Shown here one piece after another: positions 56,274-64,000 of a DNA stretch of 64,000 bases. The translations under genes and the position numbers were made by a program. The notes under the pieces are model-generated. The model was given only the letters and a program-made list of their open reading frames with translations. It was not told where the DNA came from and made no database searches. Every line of letters starts with the position of its first letter. Position 1 is the stretch's first letter. This DNA comes from Sthenelais limicola (taxonomy: Eukaryota; Annelida; Polychaeta; Phyllodocida; Sigalionidae), in the NCBI GenBank assembly GCA_942159475.1, contig OW804096.1, positions 11,519,871-11,583,870 of the forward strand. Direction: 5' to 3'.

Positions 56274-56950
56274 TGGCGTTGTCAAGGTATGCCTGAGTTG
56301 GCTGACGCTCAGTGGACCCTCGTCCAAAGCGACCAATCTTTTCCCTCTGTTAAGAGTTTAAATAGAAATCAGGTGATTGGCAATAAATTGTAGCACCATT
56401 CAATTAGGCACCTACTTCTGTTCATTACTCTGGGCACTGCATACTATGGTGATCTAGTGTCTAGTCCAAATTTTACTGTTTAAACTTATATCTTATCTAA
56501 TCTTATGTCTCTGACCTTTGTTAAATTAATCCTTTCTTTATTATGCCTAATAACTTGATTGTTATCACTTTCAAGAAATCCTAATTATCCTAATTTTCAT
56601 AATTGGCTAATTTGGTCAATTAAAAATTTCCAGGTGCAATTATTAATGATATTCATAACTTTTTGATTATTAATTATTAATAAACAATGATAATATCATT
56701 CTTTGATTTATGGGGTAACTTGATCTTGCTGAGGGTATGTCATTACCAAGTGGAATTTGACAAACACCCTCCCAAAAAATCCTCCCCCACTAAGAAAAGC
56801 TCGGTCTCCGAGCTTACAGCATTATTGGTTCCATTATTCCTTAATATTTATTCATATTAAAATCCTTCTAATGGAGTTCCATATACATATTCGATTTTTT
56901 TTTTCGACACTGTTGCTTCAGTCAATCAACTATTTCAGATACATTTTGGT

Positions 56951-57084
56951 ATGGTGAATTCTACCTTTGGCTAGGAGGTAGACTCACCAAATCTTGTTCG
57001 CATGGCAAAATCTAACTTTGGCTAGGAGGTAGACTTGCCAAATCTTGTTAGTATGGCAGATTCAACCTTTGGCTAGGAGGTATC
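56951..57084. repeat. 51-bp tandem repeat, 2.6 copies
   Basis: Starts at 56951, 57002 and 57053; the core CTTTGGCTAGGAGGTAGACT is repeated, with the last unit incomplete. Confidence 0.85.
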
Positions 57085-57180
57085 ACTGTCTACCTTTACT
57101 TGATAATAACAATAGGGAAGCATATCCAATCAATTTTTCTAGCTCCATCACAAGGAAGCTGCCAACTCAGCTTACACACA

Positions 57181-57326
57181 GAAGCTACAAAATCAGCTCT
57201 CAAAAAGGAGCTACAAAATCAGCTCTCTAAAAAGGAGCTACAATATCAGCTCTCTAAAAAGGAGCTACAAAATCAGCTCTCTAAAAAGGAGCTTCAAAAT
57301 CAGCTCTCTAAAAAGGAGCTACATCA
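57181..57326 (+). repeat. 27-bp tandem repeat, about 5 copies
   Basis: Unit GGAGCTACAAAATCAGCT plus CTCTAAAAA. In one plus frame (57100-57381) it reads as a 9-residue repeat KELQNQLSK, a strongly helical pattern. No start context or domain supports translation. Confidence 0.8.
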
Positions 57327-59785
57327 GCACATCCTGCCCACACCGAAGGTGGAGTTCATCGCTCCTCACCTGGCAAACTAAAGGATTGTGCACATCCCCC
57401 AGTTTGGCTACCCCTGACCTCTAGTCAGTCAGTGGAAGGTCCCTTTCTCCTACACATTAGTAGGGGCCTGCCCTACATATATTTACACTATTACTATTTA
57501 CAATATTTTCTGACTCCCACATGACTGTCCCAGGATAAGGGGTGGTTTCTCTCCAGTGTGCTGCAGTGACAGGAATGCTCCAATAAAACCCGGTTACCCG
57601 GCATAAATTTCACGCTGGAACTACAGTTGTTAGTGTTCACGTCTGCGTAAAATTTATCAAAATCTACACTGAAATCACAACTGTTGTGTTCTCATCTGTG
57701 TAAAATAGTTCTGGGGTACATCTGGATTTCTCCATTTTTTCATCTGTATCCCAGTTCATAATTCTTTAATCTCCTCGAGAAGTAATACTACTGTAGTCTA
57801 CTTCCCGCAACTCTGATGGTCCCAATCCCATTGCAAGGCCCTCCCTTTTTTTTTATTCCTTTTTATTCCTTTTTTATACTTAATCTTATTTCTATTTTCT
57901 CCTGAAGTAAATAAATATTCTAAGTATTTTCTCCTGCCACCTGTGGTGAACAGCTGTGGCGACATTATTGGAGAATATAAAATTCAAAATATTTTGACTG
58001 ATGAATGTTTTAAAATTCACCTGCTCCCGACCCACATGGTGTTTAGCCAAGGCATCGTATTTGGAGCAATCCTCTTTATTTCTCAAATAATTTTATTTCT
58101 AACTTTCAAACATATTGTTTTCTGAGTTAATCTCAACTCTATTCCTTTAGAAAAATCTTGTTTTAAGCCTTGCATCAAGAGTTCAAAATATAAGGATCCA
58201 TCCCATTAATTATGCTTCCCATCTTGCCATTTAAATCTGTCTACATTCAATATTTACCATCCCTCTGGGGTGTTCAACTTCACAGCAATTCATATAATTG
58301 ATATCATAATGTTCACCCGACTTTCTCCAAGTTCCTGGTGATATATTCCTTTAGACCTCTGTATTTCCTGTGATTATTATTCATTTTTATAGATCACTAA
58401 AAACAAAGTAGTTTTCCTTTAATTCATTATGACCTCTTGATTTTTGTGCTGACTCGACTAGTCATAGGTCTCTTCGTATTCCTAAAATTTCAATGTCATC
58501 TTGTCCTTTCACCACTTCCAGAAATTCTTCAGAAAAAGAAAATGACAAAATCACCAAACTTTCTTGGTTCACAATCAAAATTAAATACCTTAGTTATCTT
58601 CCTTGTCCCAGTACATCATTTTCAACTGTGGATCTCTCTTTAATATTCTCTAACCTTTTAACCTCTTTTTGCAAGATCCTTTTCACATCATTTTCTTCTC
58701 AAATTAAAATCTGTACCTTATTCTACTAATTGGTGGTGATTATGCGGAATATCTTACAAAACTCAACCTAATATTTCTCAGTTTAACTGGAGGTTTTTTC
58801 TTCAAAACTAATTTTGAAATTACTTTCCAGCCTCCCGCCTTCTGGTATAAGAATAAAAAATCCATTCTGGATTATTTTAATTTTTCTCCTTCTGGCCTTG
58901 TGGGACACTTAACCGCAAGACAATTCTGGAATTATAATTTTGTATTTATCATTATCATCGAATCACATTGCCTTTTTTCTCTTGCTATCTTACTTGATTT
59001 GAACCCAATCACATTAGCGAGAAATCATGGGTGGGTAGGTGCTTTTTAATGAGCGTCCAAGCCTCTCCCCTAGCGTGTTGGATTTTTCTTATCTGGGCGC
59101 GGCTTGGGCAAATTTTCGAAGAATCATGGCCTCCCGCTCTGGGCTAGGCCCTGTCTAGAACTTAAAAACCCTTAACTTCCATATTCCCAAGTTCATAACT
59201 TCTTCAGGTTTCTTGCAAAAATGCACCAATCTCCACCTTTAATTTATTTTAGGTAGGGACATAACTTATCTATAAACATTTAAAATAACTTTTTATTCCC
59301 CCTCAAATTACTTTTCCTAATATCTGTGTAATTAAATATCTCGCATTTCCTATAAATTTCTCGAGTCCCTCTTATCCATATTCCATTCCCTTGGATCTTC
59401 CTGATAACCTTTAATAATAATTTTAATAATAATAACCATAATTTTCAAACATTTCCTGATCAAGTTCTTCCTAAAATATTTCTTTTCTAAATTTATACTT
59501 TGCATATTCTGACTAATTTCAAACATTTACTTGCTTTCAATACCTCTAAATGACATAATTCCTTCTAAAGTTCTTCTGTGACATATTAACTCTTTGAGGT
59601 TGGAATGGGATTATACCTATGCTATCCCTCTTGCCTTTACATGTATCTAAGTAATCTTGGAACAGGTTTCGCTTCTAAAGTTTGATCAAGGTACTTTTCT
59701 TTTGCTGCCTCATTTAGGCAGTCATTTTCAACCCATTTTACCAACTTATATTTAAATTTTATTTTGAATCTTAAACCTTAATTTT

Positions 59786-60090
59786 TTATTTGACTATATC
59801 TAGGATATTGGTAATTTCATAATACTTTGGATCGCCGTCACCCTTGACCTTGGCCGCTTTGGGTAATTTATCACCCGATGCGCTGTCCTTCTTAATTGGA
59901 ACGTCCAGTGTTTCATCCTCACCCTCTGACTCCTCCTCAATGGGAGGGTCAAGGTTGGGGGTTTCAAGGGTGGGTCTGGGAAATCAGCATACTTTAAGAT
60001 AACCACTCTCGAAAATATCAACATTTGGGTCAATCAAAATTAACTGTTCCCCATAATTGAAAACTTTTAATTCTGTTCTGTGAATCAAGC
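59786..60090 (-). pseudogene. Coding-like remnant, possibly retroelement integrase end
   Basis: One minus frame reads HRTELKVFNYGEQLILIDPN, a TGA at 59984-59986, then an acidic linker (PPIEEESEGEDETLDVPIKK) and DPKYYEITNILDIVK to a stop. The last motif recalls the start of a chromodomain as found at the end of some Gypsy integrases, but it is too short to be sure. Confidence 0.25.
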
Positions 60091-60744
60091 TATATGTCTC
60101 CCTATATATCCGTCCATGTTCCTATGTTCCTATTCCTCATCTGAAATTGCACAATGCATTTTGTTTTCAATTCTCCGAAAAGAAAACTACTGGGCCCTAT
60201 GCATGTCTAGTAAACAACAAAAACTGGGTCACACAAACCATGGGGTCATGCCTCTCCTGAGTGCAATGAGTATCCCCTCATTACATACCAATCCATTTTT
60301 AGGTACTCATACTTTGTGATCCCTGAATGATAAGAAACAGATGGGAGACCAACAAATTAGGTCATGACCCTGTTTAATCAGGTCACTGTCAAGGTACACA
60401 ATTATTCCACATTTTATGCAATGTGGTCAAGGTTACCCTCTACCATTTATTTCATGCAAATATCTAATCAACAAATATCCCACAACAAAGGGTCATATCC
60501 AAATAACGATCTCTGTCATATGTCAATCCATGAGATCAATTCCTATGCCCCTCAGATCGATTTCCAGAATCCAAAATTTCCCAAGACCCAATCACAAATA
60601 ACCTTTTTCTTTATTTAAAATATCAAAAACCATATCATATCCTGAATAAGCAAATATCCAATCTTGAATCCCCAAGTATAGCCTCCGAATCATTCACTAG
60701 TCAAATAAACTTGTCATTAATCGATGCAAGAACTGCCAGTGAAC

Positions 60745-62428
60745 CCGTTGCTAGGGAGGCAGTTACCTAGCAATGCCAATGTCTAAAGATTTCCATGGGT
60801 CATTCCAGACAGATTTCCAGCTCACTATAGGTTCTCAATTACTAGCCAATTACTTATTTTCTGTAATGTATATTCCCCTACTTTGAAATTCATTCCAAAA
60901 CATTATTTCACCCCAAAGAAAACCTATATATCAGTCAAATTCCTTCCTAGTTTGCAGTTTGTTTCTAAATTTTAATACTTTTCTCTGGTTTTAGCTTTCA
61001 ATATTTTCCCACCAGAGTTATGTCCAAGCTGACCTTTCCCGCATACTGGCACCACCCTATATAGATCTATACATATCTATGGCTCCAAAATGCAATGACC
61101 GAATCACATATGAACACAGGTATAATACTTTGAGTGTTGATGTTTGCATCAGTAATGTGATGATCACCGACATGGGTAATTAAGTATAGCTGCTCTTAAC
61201 TTGATTAATCAGATCCCTATTTTGTGGACCGTTTCAGACTTATCAGTCTCATACCTTCATCCCTGAAATTTTTTATTTCATTTTCTTGTTTTGAAAAGGG
61301 GGTTCTTTCTCAATATCGAGCATTATGAAGGTGAAAAACGATATTTGTTATACTTAGAGATTATATAGTCCCCCATATATGCCTGTGCAAGACAACAGTA
61401 AACCCTACCTAAATATAAGAATTGTACCAAAGACTTTCGAAAAACTATTGGAGAAGTAAGTCATTTACCTCTTTCAGAAACACACATATCTCTGTCTATG
61501 CTGTACTGCCACCCAGGTGGAACCAACGTCCAGCAAATTCGTTGCCTAGCAACGCTTAGCAACGGTGCGGCCATAGCCCAAATATCGGGTCTTGTGCATG
61601 TGTGGTAATTAGCCCAAATCAAGCGTTTGTTTATGTTGACACATGTTACTGGGCGCTAAGGTCAGCCTATCAGTGAGAGCGGGTGATGTTTACATCGTTA
61701 AAACGATAAGCATGGGGAATCAAGTCCAGCCTCAAAACCCTAAACAAGTAGTAAGTTGAGGTATGGTCCAGCTATAACATATGAACGATTCTACCGTGTT
61801 TCAGCTTTTAAAGGTCATTTATTGGTTTGCGAATGCATTTCCTGAACATCCCTACTCCTTCCTTGTTGTGAAATCCTTTTAAAATATATGGTCCATTTAA
61901 CATTATATTTCGAAATTATCCTATGTCCAAATGGTTTATATGTCAATGTTTCAAACATTAATATTTACCTGTCTGTCATTCCCTTAATAATGCGAATATC
62001 ATAGCCAAACCCTTAGGATCTACCCAGGGCGACCATACATACGAATTAGTCAATTGATCAGTCTAAAGCAAAGCCATAATATATATATCATATTATTGGT
62101 TAGATCTTTTCCTTGTTTGACTCTTTACTAGGCATGTTGTGATAATACATGCCATACATGCCATACATATACGAAATATATGCTGAGGGGGGAGTGTTGA
62201 TGTTTACATTAGTGATGATCACAGAGACAGGCAATTAATTATAGCCCACACCCCCTGCTCTTCCACCGTGAGCAAAATACCTTGATCCATAAGTCAAGAC
62301 GTGCACTGCATGACACCTAAATTGAGTCACCATCACTGGGACACCTTAGTGTGTGTGGAATGTTCGCATCTAAAGCTGCGGAATGCAAACCCTGTGACCC
62401 ATCGCTAAGGAAGCCATCGCTTAGCAAC
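60745..62428. promoter_or_regulatory. Cluster of X-box-like motifs in divergent repeats
   Basis: GTTACCTAGCAAT (60762), GTTGCCTAGCAACGCTTAGC (61541-61560) and ATCGCTTAGCAAC (62416) lie in related segments that also share GTGTTGATGTTTRCAT and a GATTC...ATTTCAGC block downstream. Confidence 0.4.
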
Positions 62429-63330
62429 ACCAATCTCTAAGGATCCTCAACCTCTAAGCATGTATTTACAACTTGGGCATTGCCAGGTACTGAGGCCTGA
62501 CCATTAATGAGATCGGGAGGCAACATTCATCCACCCCATATGGACGATTCCAAACATATTTCAGCCCCAATAGATTCCTAATTATTTCCTTCCTATATTA
62601 TTTCCCTATAACCCTTCCATGTCTCGAAAATCTTTCCAAAATTAACCAATGGTTCATTGCTAATCAATACATATTTCGAAATTATTTAAACATTAAATTA
62701 TTATTTTACATTAAAATGAATTCATATTCCAACATTAATCATGTTCCTCTAAGGGACTTCCAATGCTAATTTTTATTTATTTTTACGTTTCCTCCATGAT
62801 TCTAGCTCTTCTAATTTCTTTTCTCCCATGCAGAGCGTTGCAATGAATGACCACTGCTCTGTTATAGCTTACTTTTCCAAAATACTGATACACTATTATA
62901 TATTGGTCAAAAACAAAATAAACCAGGGAAACAGGTCTGAACCAATCCACCCGCCGAACAAATAATATTATTGTACGTGAGTGCACTGAATAGTTATGGT
63001 CATCTCATAGCGATCCTTTCAGGACTAATACAAAATTCAAAATGCATTAAATATCCAACTGTCCTCAGATTTTATGGTTGTATTCAGAGAATACAACAAT
63101 ATGACTATTAGTTTTTACCAAAAATAGCATGAAGCCCAGCCTTTGATTCTTTGCCCACATGTACACTAACCACATTTCATGAGAACTGCCCACACATACA
63201 CCGATCTCCATACCAGGCATGTCGGATAACACATACCATACCCTTTGCCCCCAGATATAGTATACTGATGGTGGAATGGTGATGTTTACCCCTTTAATGT
63301 GATGGGCACAGAAGCTCAACCCCCTCTAAT
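61126..63330 (+). repeat. Divergent repeat units with TGTTGATGTTTACAT
   Basis: GAGTGTTGATGTTTGCATC (61126), GAGTGTTGATGTTTACATT (62197) and GGTGATGTTTACCC (63270) are about 1071 bp apart, each with ATGTGATG/ATGATCAC next to it. A fourth, shorter match lies at 61682. The one at 62197 follows GGGGGG like an LTR after a polypurine tract. Confidence 0.4.
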
Positions 63331-63510
63331 GGAAGTAATTAAGATAGTGATTCACAAGTATTGCATACCTCCCATTCAACTGGGTTGGAGGCAAATTCCT
63401 CTCCAATTAGACACTTATCACTCTCCAAATCAACATAAGAGCAAAATTGCTGGGCTATTTTTCGACACATTATTTATATTTTTCACTATTTGGAACATTG
63501 CTCACTAACA

Positions 63511-63905
63511 TATGAGCTTTCAATCGATTTGAAAAATTCAAAATCCTGTGAGATGCTGACATACACGCGCTTCGTTTGGCGTGCAAGAGAAGGCCATAGC
63601 ACATATATATATATCCGTCCGCTGTCATTACGCGCGGCGACAATAATTCAATATAACGACTGGTATCGGTCAAATCTTAATATTTTGCCTGTCTTGTATG
63701 GTCACTGACTCATGGGTTTTCACTCGATTTTCAAAATTCAAATTTCTGCAGGATGCTGGTGTACCTGCGCTTCGTCCCATCTCTAGGACAAGATCATAAC
63801 ACATATATTTCCATCTCCCCGCGGCCGTTACGCGGCGACGATAATTTAATATTTAGACTGCCATCTTATTGGCTTGTATGCCCATGTTATCATAATCACA
63901 TGGCA
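63511..63905 (+). repeat. Two diverged tandem units of about 199 bp
   Basis: TCAATCGATTTG / TCACTCGATTTT, GAGATGCTGACATAC / AGGATGCTGGTGTAC, GCGCTTCGT in both, and GCGGCGACAATAATT / GCGGCGACGATAATT occur in the same order about 199 bp apart. Confidence 0.7.
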
Positions 63906-64000
63906 CAGCAAATATCGGTAAAAAATCATTGATAATCAGAGACAAAAATTGTGTACACCTATTTCATATTACCTTAATTCTATTATGGATAATCTTTCCC

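Larger units (their letters stand above)
54412..64000. other. Region without recognised genes
   Basis: AT-rich on average, with no MITE-A, MITE-B or SINE copy. It contains decayed coding-like pieces on the minus strand, a pyrimidine-rich stretch (55655-55720), two minisatellites and a divergent repeat family with X-box motifs. Open frames here are short and unlike known proteins. Confidence 0.6.

Overview
This is AT-rich nuclear DNA of an animal, most likely a marine invertebrate. Genes are split by introns with GT/AG borders, the products belong to animal families (a p67phox NADPH-oxidase activator, METTL27-type methyltransferases, a DUF229 sulfatase-fold membrane protein), and most of the window is transposable-element sequence. 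The commonest SINE carries a GAGTGAGTGAG terminus that I associate from memory with molluscan and other lophotrochozoan repeats. That is a weak hint; the phylum is not settled by what I can see.

Layout. 1-5400: MITEs and a complete Ngaro-type tyrosine-recombinase retrotransposon (1960-4755) with split direct repeats, RNase H and recombinase genes, but no reverse transcriptase. 5430-26666: one ten-exon gene for a p67phox/NCF2-like protein (421 aa), with a TATA/CRE/ETS promoter, Rac-contact and activation-domain residues conserved even in numbering, a proline-rich segment and a C-terminal PB1 domain, but no SH3 domain. Its introns hold MITEs, SINEs and a 327-bp insertion that looks like a retrozyme. 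26667-34250: intergenic repeats. 34515-37248 and 49876-52704: two intact five-exon METTL27-like genes, a recent duplication whose copies differ by separate transposon insertions. Between them lie a single-exon DUF229 gene on the minus strand (39753-41852), a 5'-truncated LINE (42626-44175) and inverted or duplicated repeat blocks. 53300-64000: no gene I can recognise; it lacks the MITEs and SINEs of the rest and holds decayed coding-like pieces, a possible LTR, minisatellites and a divergent repeat rich in RFX X-box motifs.

The most interesting object is the 327-bp element at 16194-16520 in NCF2 intron 2. It has a perfect 15-bp target-site duplication and all parts of a hammerhead ribozyme: CUGACGA, a 5-bp stem II, GAAA, stem III, a GUA cleavage site and a 6-bp stem I. 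The parts lie at opposite ends of the insertion, so the ribozyme becomes compact only if the element is circular or tandem. That is the layout expected of a DNA copy of a self-cleaving circular RNA. The inner part also has a C(UACG)G hairpin and other stems.

The genes do not form an operon and I see no shared pathway. The window is best read as three ordinary gene loci in a landscape shaped by several MITE families, two SINE-like families, LINEs, a Ngaro element and the retrozyme-like insertion.
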